From Liopterus haemorrhoidalis (Eukaryota; Arthropoda; Insecta; Coleoptera; Dytiscidae), in assembly GCA_963971575.1 (NCBI GenBank), contig OZ020616.1:34204306-34268305 (forward strand): a stretch of 64,000 nt of DNA. Direction: 5' to 3'. Position numbers and translations under genes: made by a program. The notes below the pieces were generated by a model. It was given only the letters and a program-made list of their open reading frames with translations, was not told the origin of the DNA and did not search any database. Numbering within the stretch: the first letter of the stretch is position 1; each line of letters opens with the position of its first letter. Shown here one piece after another: positions 20,490-31,099 of this stretch.

Positions 20490-21568
20490 TTTTTAGGGTT
20501 TTGTAGCTATGACCAAAAAACCCTTATACCGTCATTTTGTCGTCTGTCTGTCTGTCTGTCTGTCCGGTAAAAATTGTAGCCAAACGGCTAAACCTAGAGA
20601 GTTGAAATTTGGCATGCTTATACAACTCTTTGACTCGCACATAGGAAAAATACTAAAACATCTAAAAAACCATATCCCCCTAAAAATATAAACAAATATG
20701 TGCTCATCCAAAAAAAAAATATTTTTTTATAATTCTGAGTAGGATATCAAATGAAAGCCCTTGGTACGTGGATTAAAGATCAAATTTTTATTTTTGCAAA
20801 ATAAATTATTTTGAAGCGATTTTTGCCAAAATTGTGCAAAAAAAATTTTGTACCACACTCTGTAGCCCAGATGGTTTAAACTTAAAATCTGAAAAAATTC
20901 TAAGTATTGTACATTGGTGTGAACCGCAATAGAGAACAGGAATTTTTGATCAGATTATGTTTTTTGAAAAAAACGCATTTTTTGTGTTTTTTTTGCTAAT
21001 AATGTACACAAGTTATAGCTTTGTAACACGCTACACTAGAAGGAGTATGCTGGTCTAGTGGTTATGTCACTGGCTTTTCACCCAACTAACTCGATCCGAA
21101 AGGGATCGAACCCTGCAAGATGAGACAATATTATTTTTTGTTTTTTTTTTTTTTTTAATATTTATATTGTTTAAATTATTTTTTCAAAATTCTAGTTATA
21201 TTTTGGCAAATGTTGCATTTAATTTTTAAAAGCGTAAATTTAATAACCAGTGGAAATTGTTTAAATTATAATTTAATTCTGTTTCAATGTACACGAAATC
21301 CGAGGGGCGGCGCTTATAACAACCAATGGAAGCCATAGGCGCAATTTTTAAAATTCTTAATGAACCTTGCTATATAAAAAAAAATACTGCACATATTTAG
21401 AAACCTAAATAATGGTTCGAATGCCTAATAAGGCAGTCGAATTAAAATTAACCAAACAAATATTTTAACATAAAATTTGTTTTGGCATCCCAAATAATCA
21501 TCATTCACTTACTAAATACCTGCGAAACCCTGAAATGTGTGAAAATTCACACTTCACATCAATTTTTT
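20490..21568 (+). mobile_element. Helentron-associated (DINE-1/HINE-like) element, copy 2, most complete
   Basis: The only plus-oriented copy, 1079 bp. Start TTTTTAGGGTTTTGTAGCTA; GTCT tract at 20544-20564; conserved AAACGGCTAAACCTAGAGAG; tRNA-like module 21047-21120; subterminal inverted repeat ACCTGCGAAACCCTG; then a terminal hairpin GTGTGAAAATTCACAC and end CACATCAATTTTTT at 21568. Subterminal inverted repeat, GTCY microsatellite and 3' stem-loop are the hallmarks of DINE-1/Helentron-derived elements. No replicase/helicase is encoded. Confidence 0.75.
21047..21120 (+). other. tRNA-like module with A and B boxes inside Helentron-type copy 2
   Basis: TGGTCTAGTGGTTATG (A-box-like, 21050) and GGGATCGAACCCTGC (B-box-like, 21103) about 40 nt apart, the size of a tRNA body. 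It lies at the same internal position as different tRNA-like modules in the other copies. An anticodon stem cannot be drawn with confidence, so it is a tRNA-derived promoter rather than a tRNA gene. Confidence 0.6.
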
Positions 21569-21744
21569 ACTTAATAAAAATATAGATTAATTTTTTTAAT
21601 CTTTGTGGGCGCAAACTCTTTTTCTTTTAAAAATTAGGTTAGATTACTATTCAAACCCAAAAATTATAGTTAGGGTACATCGGGACTAAGTTTGTATTTT
21701 AAATGTAGAACGCGTGGAAAAGTTAATGAGCACCGCTGACATAT

Positions 21745-22262
21745 ACTATCAATTGACCGGCTTTATTGAAAACTGTTCTTCTGATGTCAATTTTCGAGTC
21801 ACGAATTACTTTCTCTAGGACGATGTTGAAGAGAAGGCATGAAGGTGCTTCTACTATCGCAACCCGATTTGTGCTTCGAAAGTCTTTGCTGTTTCGTTTT
21901 CAACTCTTATTGCAGATAGCAATTTCTTCAATGTAGCTTTTTTAAGGTTGATAATTTTGCTGGGATATTAAATTCATGCATCGCATTCCACAATTATTTT
22001 CTGTTGACACTGTTCTACGCTGATTTGCAGTCCACATATAATTGTTACATATCAATTCCGAATTGAAGGACAATCTCTAGTATTTCCTTCAAGGCAAAAA
22101 TATTGTCTGTTTTTGATCTTCCTTTTCGGAAATCAAACTGATGCTCTCCGCGGATTGTTTCAGCATAGGATAGTAGCCTGTTACGCAAGATATTTGATGA
22201 TACCTTGCAGCCTACATTAAGTAGGGTTATTCCCCTGTAATCAGGAGATTCTAACTAGCCGC
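21745..22262 (-). pseudogene. LINE reverse transcriptase fragment
   Basis: On the minus strand from 22262: SPDYRGITLLNVGCKVSSNI, LRNRLLSYAETI, then HQFDFRKGRSKTDNIFALKE, a degraded VDCK.A.NSVNRK.LWNAM motif (cognate of DFKQAYDSV) and GCDSRS. These are conserved RT fingers and palm motifs A region. At least five stops and frame changes. The catalytic FADD motif lies beyond the preserved part. Distinct from the LINE at 409. Confidence 0.82.
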
Positions 22263-23016
22263 CTTTATTATACATTGGACATAGAAATAGTGGACAAATT
22301 AAAATAAACACCTGTATAATAAAAAATAATAGTTCAAACTTCCCGTTCAATCTTAACCACAGTCCTGTTTTGTAATGAAAAAATTGGTAAAGAAAATTAT
22401 TAAGGGGACAAGCGACAAAGAACTTTTAGTACAAATATTTACAGCCCTGCTTTGAAGTAATTAGTAGTATTGTAGTATAAGCTAAATTATGCATGATTAC
22501 ACTAAATGTTCTGTCCTGGATTTCAACTATATTCAAACTATTGTAACAACCGATGAATATCAGATTGAAATAGATTTATTGGTATTCTAATTCAAAATTT
22601 AACTATATGACAACACTACCTACGTATGGATATATAGGTTGTACACAGAAGAGGAACATATAAAATCAGTAAAATTCCATAAATAAATAAATTTGATTCC
22701 CTCCGGAAGATCAGCCTGTCCATAAGTACCCCGTCGTCACCGAAAGTAACTGTTAAAAATGTAACACAGACAAATCTGTGTATTAACACCAGATGTTTGA
22801 GATGAGTCTGCGTCATCTGTAAATATTAAACTTACATCAATCATAGGCCGCGAACATACAGAACGCTGGAACCGGCTTTACTGGCAACAAGCGCTGATCT
22901 GCCGCAGTATCTGTCCATGTTTTCAAATATAACCGCACACGCTGTGTACTGGTGGGCGCCGGTCGGTGTCGGCTACCCGCTTACCGAAAAGTTTAAGCAA
23001 TTTAAGCAGCTTGTTG

Positions 23017-23235
23017 TCAGCTCCGAAACAAAAAAATATTTAAAAAATCATCTTTTTTTAATTCAGGAAAAAGGTGGTGGTATTCCCCATATTTACGTCT
23101 CTCTTGGTTTATTGCATGTATACCTTTTCTTTTTGGATCCATTTTTAAATATAGTGATTCTGTTAGAAACAACTCATCCAAAGATGACCCATAATTATTG
23201 AGCCAATATACGAAAGAGTGGCTATACACTTTCAA
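23017..23235 (-). pseudogene. Harbinger-type nuclease N-terminal fragment
   Basis: A 72-codon frame whose final part, IHAINQERRKYGEYHHLFPE and LKKDDFLNIF, resembles the N-terminal region of PIF/Harbinger nucleases (HARBI1 family: WV.PIN..R...GEFH.L...LR.DE..F..YFRM). The preceding residues FVYWLNNYGSSLDELFL are compatible. The DDE catalytic core is absent. The flanks 22266-23016 and 23236-23484 contain nothing else I can name. Confidence 0.6.
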
Positions 23236-23484
23236 AACTAGCGTTCACTCTATGCTAGCCCAATATAATTAAAAAATGTACGATAAATAGGAAAAAATAA
23301 ATAGAAAATAATAGAAACTTCAATATATAGGTTATGTCATCTGGCAGTGTCACATGCAATATCTGCGTTTAGAATGTGCTCAACCAGTAACCCAGTACGC
23401 TTCGGTACGTTTTCGGTACCGATTGTCAGTGCTAATTTACCAGCTTTCTGGATGTTCGCGGCCATAGATCTGTGAGAGGCGGCT

Positions 23485-23940
23485 TTGCAACTTTATCAGC
23501 CGCTTCATTACATTTGTTTGCAACATATCTCAGTATCCAAAATAGCTCAACTTTCACATTCTTTACATTCAGATTTTAGAGTAGCAACCGGATCTTTAGT
23601 ACAACAGGGTGCAGTGGATCTGGATCTTGGTTACTGTTCAGAGTGCTCAGCGAGTCCATCAAGGTAACACTTGAACGAGTATACTCTGATGAAACAAAAC
23701 ACAGGGCCTTGAATATAGCATACAACTCAGCAAGAACAAAGAGCGATAAGCCGACCAGCGTAGCGTAGTGGTAACACATGTGCTCTGCGTTGCGAAGGTC
23801 TCGGGTTCGAATCCCGTTCAGGCATGGAAATTTTGTCAAATAAAAAATAGTCCTGGCTAATTGCCACAGCAGCAAAGGCCATAAAATTTAAAAAAAAGAG
23901 CGATAAAATGAGAATAGAAAGAAGTGGGAAAATAGTCATG
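23485..23940 (-). pseudogene. LINE RNase H domain fragment, split by a SINE
   Basis: The minus-strand reading LFVLAELYAIFKALCFVSSE then SVTLMDSLSTLNSNQDPDPL matches the RNase H domain found at the C-terminus of I/R1/Jockey-type LINEs (AELYAI with the catalytic E, then SDS.SAL, here changed to MDS). It continues, with stops, to ILDTEICCKQM.. and KAASHRSMA (cognate of WVPRHVGI.GNE.AD..AK) at about 23485. The SINE 23750-23894 is inserted just upstream of the AELYAI motif. Confidence 0.75.
23750..23894 (+). mobile_element. tRNA-derived SINE copy 1, 12-bp TSD
   Basis: 145 bp starting GCCGACCAGCG, with A box TAGCGTAGTGGTAAC and B box GGTTCGAATCC (23803-23813), then GGCATGGAAATTTTG, a TGGCTAATTGCC block and AAAGGCC before an A-rich end. 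The target duplication AAAGAGCGATAA is exact at 23738-23749 and 23895-23906. Same family as 30853-30990. The exact duplication implies a recent insertion. Confidence 0.9.
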
Positions 23941-24089
23941 AGGTATGGAAGATGAATGAAAAATGTGAAGATGGATACAATATTGAGAATGCTGGCGAGA
24001 ACTTATACAAAGAGAACTAAATGGATAAGATACTTCTAGACGGAGAAACGAATAACTATTATTATGAAGGAAACGTCTTCTCAACCAGA

Positions 24090-24660
24090 TAGATAGAGAT
24101 GATGCGGGAAACAGGAGAGAATGTGATAATTAATGTAGAAACGAGAGAAGAACAGACGAAAGCCACTATACCTACAGACGTCCAAGGCAGAACGACCGGC
24201 TATTATCGGTAGAATTAGATGATAAAATATGGAAGAGCGATGAAGAAAAAAAAAAAGCTGAATATGTTAGAAAAAAGAATAGACTATGTGACACATATTC
24301 TATGAATGCTTACATGAGAAGGAAACAATAAATATGACACAGGATCGGAAGAGGATTTGATGAGGAACACTTTAAAAACAGAATTAAATAAATTCCGCTA
24401 TAATTAATTATGGAGTTCGAAAGAAAAAACATAAGGAAGACAAAGAAATAAAATATTGTAAAAATATATAAAGATTATACACAAAAGAAAAAAAGGGAAA
24501 GAAAAATATTAAAATTATATATATACGTATATATACAAGGTTTAAATTAAATTAAGTTAGGGTATATAATATTATTAATTAGGTGTAAGGAATAAATTAG
24601 AACACAATTACAACTGAATGTAATTCACAGCCCTAAGGCAAGAATAAAAAGTTCTAATCT
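24090..24660 (+). other. Possible LINE 3' remnant
   Basis: Purine-rich stretch. One frame gives THILYECLHEKETI (about 24290), resembling the C-terminal HIL..C zinc-binding region of LINE ORF2 proteins. The end contains AAAGTTCTAATCTAATCTA before 24667. The assignment is weak. The following 24667-25070 shows no gene. Confidence 0.3.
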
Positions 24661-25074
24661 AATCTACATAGGCTGTACGTCTTATGTAACAATAACTAAA
24701 GTTTGACCCTAAATTAAATTTGGTCAAGCAATTATTATGGATCGATTATATTCAGATTAACTACTTTAATAATAAGCAATCATAAAGTTTGTGCCCAAAA
24801 TTTAATACTAATAGACCTCTGATATTATGAAAATCAATATCTTTCAACCATTACTTAATTACTGGAAGACAAAAAATTGCATCTTGGTAACGTCAAAAGT
24901 GCAAACACAAATTTATAATACTTTACAAAGTGCTTAATTTAAGAATCTTGTACTTATATAGGACTGCTACTTAATCAGAGAAAAACTAAAGTGATAACAG
25001 TCGACACGGCTAAACAATAACAAACCGATCATCACATATATCGCAGGATGCGAAGTGATTAATAAGTTTGTGTA

Positions 25075-25250
25075 CAGGCTATTCCAAACGATTAGGCGGA
25101 ACTAACTGGAATTTGAATTTGTGTCATTAGCCATTTTCTTATATATTGAAGTTGGCTTTTCCTGAACAAAATGATCAAAAGCTTCAATCAATCTGTAAAA
25201 ATTACTAGATTTGAATATCTATTTCCGCCTAATCGTTTGGAATAGACTTT
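25075..25250. mobile_element. Short MITE (CAGGCTATTCCAAACG family)
   Basis: 176 bp; left end CAGGCTATTCCAAACGATTA and right end, reversed, AAAGTCTATTCCAAACGATT, both followed by AGGCGGAA. It is bracketed more widely by the inverted sequence AAGTGATTAATAAG (25054-25067) and CTTATTAATCACTT (25253-25266), so the total palindrome is longer than the MITE itself. Same family as the array at 16034 and the element at 26404. Confidence 0.75.
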
Positions 25251-25423
25251 ATCTTATTAATCACTTTTATTGGTGGCGTGGATAATAGCAATTTTATGTT
25301 TTTTTCGGATTCCCACCGAATAAAATATTGACGTTAGTAGTTCGATTATGCTCTTCATTAAAGTTCTAGCCTACTAGTTTCGTTCATTCGAGCATTATCA
25401 AAGCTACTAAAGAATAAAAAAGT

Positions 25424-25451
25424 TGTATATATATATATATATATATATATA
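25424..25451. repeat. (TA)n microsatellite
   Basis: Fourteen or so uninterrupted TA repeats just 3' (on the minus strand) of the LINE fragment 25496-26360. Possibly part of its tail. Confidence 0.85.
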
Positions 25452-25495
25452 ATCGTAAACCTTGTCTACCCGTAGGTGTAAGGTTAGTTTTGTTC

Positions 25496-26360
25496 TATTT
25501 ATCTAACTCGTTTACAAATTTTTTCCAATCTTTTCTGCTTTTCGCCATAATCTTTGCTTCTGTCCAGTTTATTTCTCTTTTCTTTAATATTTCTGCCACC
25601 ATGTCGTTCCAAATTTTCTTCTGTCTTCCTCTCGTTCTTTTCTTCTGTACTCAAGTTTCCCAAATTTCTTTTACTGGCCTGTTGTCTGTCATTCTTACGA
25701 GATGCCCGAACCATTTTAAATGTTGTTGTTCGATTCTTTTGCTTAATGGTTCTATCTTCAATTCGTTCCTTATATTTTCATTTCTTATTCTATCTCTGCG
25801 TGTAATATCTTTCACTTTTCTTAGATACATCATCTCCATGGCTTGTAATCTACTTTTTTGTGCCTTTGAGATGACCCAACTTTCACTCCCATAAGTAAGA
25901 ATTGGCCTATATTCTGTTTTATAAACAGCCATCTTGGTTTTCCTTGATATTTCCTTCTTTCCTATAAAAGAGTTTGATAGAGCGTGGTACATATTTTTGT
26001 CGTACAGGCATTTGTTATCTTTTCGTTTTCCATGAGTCCTTCCTTCTGTATCGTTACTCCTAGGTATTTATAGCTTTCTACTTGATCTATTTTTTCCCGT
26101 TGATTGCTATTTTGGTGGTTTCATCGCCAATGACCATTACCTTTGTTTTGGTAATATTTATTTTCATCAGGTTTCTTTGTAGATGTTTTTCTTCTGCCGC
26201 GCAGATCATTAGGTCATCGGCAAAGACACATTTTGATATTCCAACCGCTTTCATTTTGTAGTGTCCAATATGCATCTTCCGAATTTTCTTTTTTGCTTCT
26301 TTTATTACGTCATCCATTATTATTATGAATAACGTCGGACTGAGCACCCCTCCTTGTCAC
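25496..26360 (-). pseudogene. LINE reverse transcriptase C-terminal half, frameshifted
   Basis: Minus-strand order: LSPTLFIIIMDDVIKEAKKK (after the GVRQGG-type motif), the catalytic CVFADDLMIC motif (26240), LQRNLMKINITKTKVMVIG, then in another frame KMAVYKTEYRPILTYGSESW, the RNENIRNEL region, LKWFGHLVRM and, in a third frame, an RGRQKKIWNDM-like tail to 25496. This is the order of the RTE/CR1-like ORF2 C-terminus lacking RNase H. FADD is intact but at least two frameshifts separate the parts, and the 5' half is missing. Related in type to 48540-49379. Confidence 0.88.
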
Positions 26361-26403
26361 AGTCCGTCGTTGATTTGTAAAATATAAATCTGAAGATATA
26401 ATA

Positions 26404-26810
26404 CAGTCTGTTTCAAACGGTTAGGCGGAACTAAATGGAAATTTTGTTCTTTTAGGTTGTCACGAGAATGGACCTTGCTAGGGTTATTTAATTATTCACG
26501 TTGGAATGTCAAAATTTAAAATTCCAACAATGAAACCATGGAAACGTATGATATATATCAATGTCAATTATTTTTTTTATATATTTTAATGACAAAAATA
26601 TAAATAATTGGAAAATTTGTAATAAGAATGACACAAAAAATTAACATATAAAGAAAATGACATTTTAAACTGATGAGAAAAATTACCAAAAAATGTTTAT
26701 TGTAAGTATGATTTACAAAGCTTAAACAAAACGGCCGAAAAGCACGATTTAAACGATGAAAGTAACTAGATTGCAAAATCTAGTTCCGCTTAATCGTTTG
26801 GAACAGACTG
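26404..26810. mobile_element. MITE, CAGTCTGTTCCAAACG family, TA TSD
   Basis: 407 bp with ends CAGTCTGTTTCAAACGGTTA and, reversed, CAGTCTGTTCCAAACGATTA. TA flanks at 26402-26403 and 26811-26812. It is followed immediately by a second, inverted left end (26811-26942, reversed CAGACTATGCCAAACGTTTA...) sharing the GTTGTCACGAGAAGGGACC block, so two family members are fused tail to tail. No coding. Sequence from 26943 to 27560 holds nothing I recognise. Confidence 0.85.
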
Positions 26811-27574
26811 TATGCTAATGGAATTTTAAATTTTGACATACCAACGTCAAACATCAAATAACCCAAACAAGGTCCCTTCTCGTGACAACCTAAAGAAACG
26901 AAATTCCCATTTAGTTCCGCCTAAACGTTTGGCATAGTCTGTAATATACAGTAGTATAATCCGTGTCAATCTGTAATACCAAACTAGATCTGGTTACTTT
27001 GGTGACTGTTGTGGTGTAAACAGACTTTGGCGTATCCGTGTGAAGCAATACTATGATAATATTATAAATGTATTGTCAATATACAACATAAAAAATGAAC
27101 TGTTAGTTACGCATTACAAAATGAGACAAATAATAAGAATTATGGTAAAATAATAAACAAATGGTAAAATGTATAAAGAAGTACCTGATAGTGTAACAAA
27201 ATAATTAAAAATAAATATAAGTTAGTCAGGAAGTTAAACGAGGAAAATACGCGGTAAAACCTAGTCGGGAAAAATTGTTGTCAAAATGAACGGTCGTTTA
27301 AGTAAGTACTAACCTTTGAACATGTTTGATAAGCATTGTTAATATTAATCTGAACATTTAAATTTGGATCGGTAATAGAGATAAAACTATTTTCAATCAA
27401 TTTACGATTTTAAGTGTTGCATTCTTTCGCTAGAATGCGTGCAGATGCATAAAAATTAGTGTCATGTCCTGTTTCCAAAATATATCAACATAATCCTGAA
27501 TATTCCTGATATTCGTAAAGTGTTGACATATTATTTTATTCAAATATTGTTTATTGTTTATTGGTTTTCTGTTG

Positions 27575-28640
27575 TCAAACCAATGTGGCTGTAGTGAGGA
27601 AATTCGAAGGTTTATCAAGATCGCTAGGTCTGCTGTGGCGAAGCTGCAAAATGTTTGGTGTGACAGAAGCAAATACTTAGACATTACTTACAAGCAGTGA
27701 TGGGCGCGTAAATTACATGATGTAAGTTACCTCATTGTTGACGCGTAAACAATTGATGTAAAGTAAACACAAAAACTCTTGTAAACAATGTAAACAACGT
27801 AAACAATGTAAACAATGATTTAGACATGCGCACTTGTTTTGAATTACAGAACCTCATTCTCAATACATTTTTATAAATAATAAAATTTGAATGAAACAAT
27901 ATACATATTAATAAAAAGCGAATTTGCATCATTATACAGGTGTTACATACAAGTTAGTAAATATGAATATGAAAAATAAAAAACTTTTTTCTTTAAAAAA
28001 TTCTTATTTTGCCTTAAATTGTCTTATTTTGTATTAAATTCTTAATGTCTTATTTTTTTAATAACAAAATACATTAGATTTCATCTTTAAGAAAATCAGC
28101 CTAAATTATTTTGTACCGAAAAGATTCATTGCAAATTTTGCATAACGCCCTATATTTTCTTTGATTTTCTTTAATTAAAACAAAACCTAGTTCTTCATAA
28201 CTATTCCTTTGGTTTCTTTCCACCATTTTTTTAATAAATTTATTGTTTTGAACTGAATATACTTGTTCATTAACTCTATTATTCGTATTAAATAACTAAA
28301 ACTAACCTCATTATTTGACAGTTTACATAGTTTACATTGTTTACATTGTTGACAAGTTTACCAATTGTTTACATAAGTTTACACGTAAACGTAAACAATT
28401 AAAGTTTACGTGTAAACGCCCATCACTGCTTACAAGTGACCGTAGATGTATAAAGGCCTTCGAGATGGCTCGTAGAACTAACATCTCCCTTCTGCGGGAA
28501 CTCAATATTCAAAAACGCCTCTCCTCCGGACGGACTCGAGCGACTAATTGTTGCAGTTAATGTGCAGGGAAAGAGAGCTAGGAGACGTTATCTAACTAGG
28601 TGGCTTGATACTATCAAGAAAGTCATTTGCTGGTCATTTG
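27575..28640 (+). pseudogene. LINE ORF2 C-terminal remnant interrupted by a hAT
   Basis: Before the hAT: SEEIRRFIKIARSAVAKLQN, then VWCDRSKYLDITYK, typical of the thumb region of CR1/RTE-like ORF2 proteins (EI..RI..A+.AF.KL...W). After the hAT: CIKAFEMARRTNISLLRELN, IQKRLSS, then VQGKRARRRYLTRWLDTIKK in another frame (cognate of V.GKR..GRR...W...I). The middle (VL.YG.E.W) is missing, so the copy has an internal deletion as well as the insertion. Confidence 0.7.
27695..28428. mobile_element. Non-autonomous hAT with TGTAAAC-rich ends, 8-bp TSD
   Basis: Terminus CAGTGATGGGCGCGTAAATT and, reversed, CAGTGATGGGCGTTTACACG. The target duplication CTTACAAG is exact (27687-27694, 28429-28436). Both ends are crowded with GTAAACA/TGTTTAC repeats in inverted orientation (27745-27820, 28320-28415), which resemble forkhead-type sites and probably serve as subterminal transposase sites. 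734 bp, no transposase. Confidence 0.92.
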
Positions 28641-28879
28641 TTTAGTTATCTACTCAGATGCAAAATGTTCTTTTATTTTAATTTAATATTTTAACAAATA
28701 ATTGCATACAAAATAAAAAATATGAAAAAATAAATAAAGTGATGTGGAAAATACCATTATTCTCTTCTGTGAGACATTCTTCAAGTTGTTGATATGATGA
28801 CGGTGTGCTAAAAACACACTTTTAAGGAGAAAAAGAATAGATTTTAAATAAAAAATACTGGAGGCCGGCCAAAACAATT

Positions 28880-29510
28880 ATCTGCTTGTGATGCCTATTT
28901 AGAGAGCTGAAAAGATCAGGATACCAAAAGCAGATATAAAAGCGTTAAAATAAGAGGTAAGCGAGTGTACAAAAAGAAGACTATTAGGGACATGAAGAAG
29001 ACTTAAACGAGATATTTAGTTTGATGAGACAAAAATTATTCAGTTCCAGGCTAATGGAAAAGAATATTATTGGCATGGAAGATATGAGAACATTCAAAAA
29101 TACCAAGTTAAAAAAAAATAAGAAGCAAGATGGAGAAGATTTAATGGTGTGGGGTTGTATTACGTGGTGGCAATTTAATACAGTAGTGAATATTGATGAG
29201 ATAATGAAAAAAAAAAGATTATTTCGGTATAGTGCCGGCTAATTTAACCGAATTTATTGAAGAAATGTGGCTTGAAACCCAATTATTTCGAATTTTTGGA
29301 ATTTTATAATGGTCCACACAAAGTCCAGATTTAAATCCATCTGAAAATTTGTGATACACAACGAAAAGAAACCTGCACAAAGACGCACCAAGGAGTCTGA
29401 AAGAATTGTAGATAAAAGAAGGAAAAAATATTGCATTTAAAATAATTGTAAAGTATGTCATGGTATGTCATTGTAAAGCGAATAGTCTTATTAAAAATAA
29501 AGGACTCTAG
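28880..29510 (+). pseudogene. Tc1-like transposase remnant
   Basis: Plus-strand pieces: FDETKIIQFQANGKEYYWH (first catalytic D, near 29013), QVKKNKKQDGEDLMVWGCIT (29110-29165), a stretch collapsed around 29230, then WSTQSPDLNPSENL (about 29310, with a stop where Tc1 has W), TKRNLHKDAPRSLKEL and IKNKGL (29500). These are the catalytic core landmarks of Tc1-family DD34E transposases. The segment with the second D is lost. Inverted ends not located. Confidence 0.8.
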
Positions 29511-29721
29511 ACAAAATATTAAACATTATAAAAATTATATAATATTAACTATAAACAAAAACGTGCAAGAATGGATAAATAGCTATTACAAAGTTTTTCT
29601 TTTTTGTATCATTTCATAGAAGGTTAATTTTTGTTTTCTCTTTATAAAAGAATTAGTTGTTACTACATAATATAAAATAATTATTTTTATATATTCTTTA
29701 ATAAAATAAATATATTAAACT

Positions 29722-30808
29722 TAGGGCCGAGAGTTCCAGTTGCTAATAAACTGTCCAGTAAGTTTATTAGCAACATAATTTTTTTTCTGAGAGTTCCACC
29801 CCTAAATAGTTATTAGGTTGCTAATAAACAGGCTTATTTGTCTAATAACTTATAGGCAATATGAAGTGCTTAATAAAGTGACATATAACCAAAAACAAGT
29901 TCGCAAAATGTGTTAATATTTCAATTTTAATTAAAAACCGTATAATTTTAAAAGAATATACGAATGTGTAGTTTTTAAACATTTATATAATGGTGATTTT
30001 AGTGTTTTATATACATTTAAGTTGTATTTTGGCGAAATCGACGATCTGTTTGGGTGAATTTATAAATTATGGACAACCGTTTTTAGAATATTTTGGGCAT
30101 TTATTGTAAATCTGATATATAAAGAACAATATATAAATATATATTTTTAAATAAACATTGTCTTTTATTTTTACATATGTATTTATTTCAATTACGATTA
30201 TAACACACTACAAACAATACTTTAAGCATTACTATTTATATAAAAATGATAGAGAATAAGAAGACAGACGCAATTATTGGCAGAATAATAAAGATGTGTG
30301 GCTGAAAATTGCTGATAAGTTTAATTCATATTGTTTAAGGAATGTAAAATAAAGCAAAATATGGCTGTCTTCTTATTTTCAGTCACTTTTGGATTATAAA
30401 ATGCTAGTTTTATTAACTTCTCTTCTATCTATATTGTCCTCTTTTTCTGTGATAAAATTTGTTGAACGCCGTTTAATTGTCATTTTAACAGTAACACAAA
30501 AAATATACGTAATGTCATTGAATGTCAAGTCAAACTATTTATTGTCAAAATATTTAATGTCAAAATATTCAGTGTCAAAATTTCATCTCACTTTAGCTCT
30601 ACAAATTTACGTATAGCTCTATCCCTCTTGCACCGTGTTACTATCTTCATAAGAAATACCAATGCAAAAACAAAAAATTATGTTGCTAATAAACTATTAG
30701 AAGGATTTTGTAACTTGGAAATCACCAATAAATTTATTAGCTTCATAAATATATTATGTGTCAAATAACTATTAGGGAGTTTATTAGGAACTGGAACTCT
30801 CGGCCCTA
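29722..30808. mobile_element. Harbinger-like element with SANT-domain remnant, 3-bp flank ACT
   Basis: 1087 bp with long terminal inverted repeats: TAGGGCCGAGAGTTCCAGTT at the left and the same 20 bases, reversed, at the right. Inside each end are several GCTAATAAA motifs. The flanks are ACT on both sides (29719-29721, 30809-30811), a 3-bp duplication as in PIF/Harbinger-type elements, although the usual target is TWA. A plus-strand frame near 30262-30345 reads NYWQNNKDVWLKIADKFNSY then RNVK, resembling the Myb/SANT-like (zeste-type) domain that accompanies Harbinger nucleases. No nuclease remains. Confidence 0.75.
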
Positions 30809-30852
30809 ACTAATATTTCATATTAATATATAATTACTTATAATATAAAAAT

Positions 30853-30990
30853 GCCGACCGGCATGGCGTAGTGGCAACACACGTGCCCTGCGTTGCTAAG
30901 GTCTCAGGTTCGAATCCTGTTCAGGCATGGAATTTTCAACAGGAAAAATTACATTTGTCCTCGCTAATTACCGAAGTAGCAAAGGCCAAA
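30853..30990 (+). mobile_element. tRNA-derived SINE copy 2
   Basis: Same family as 23750-23894: GCCGACCGGCATGGCGTAGTGG (A box inside), GTCTCAGGTTCGAATCCTG (B box), GGCATGG, a GCTAATTACC block and AAAGGCC followed by an A-rich tail. About 80 percent similar to copy 1 by eye. No exact target duplication seen, so older. Confidence 0.85.
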
Positions 30991-31099
30991 AACGTGAAAT
31001 AAAAAATAACAATAACATACAAGTAAAAATGTGGAGATGGTCGTGTCCGTAATAGAGTAAAAGTGGAAAAGTTGTACGGGTATCGGACATAAAATATGA

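Noticed and set aside
23795..23830. Functional tRNA gene (perfect B box GGTTCGAATCC)
   Set aside because: It is the head of a SINE with a 12-bp target duplication and a second copy at 30853; the acceptor stem does not close.
25490..25894. 134-codon hydrophobic plus-strand frame resembling a membrane protein
   Set aside because: Antisense of the LINE reverse transcriptase C-terminus; hydrophobicity is a by-product of lysine/glutamate-rich codons on the other strand.
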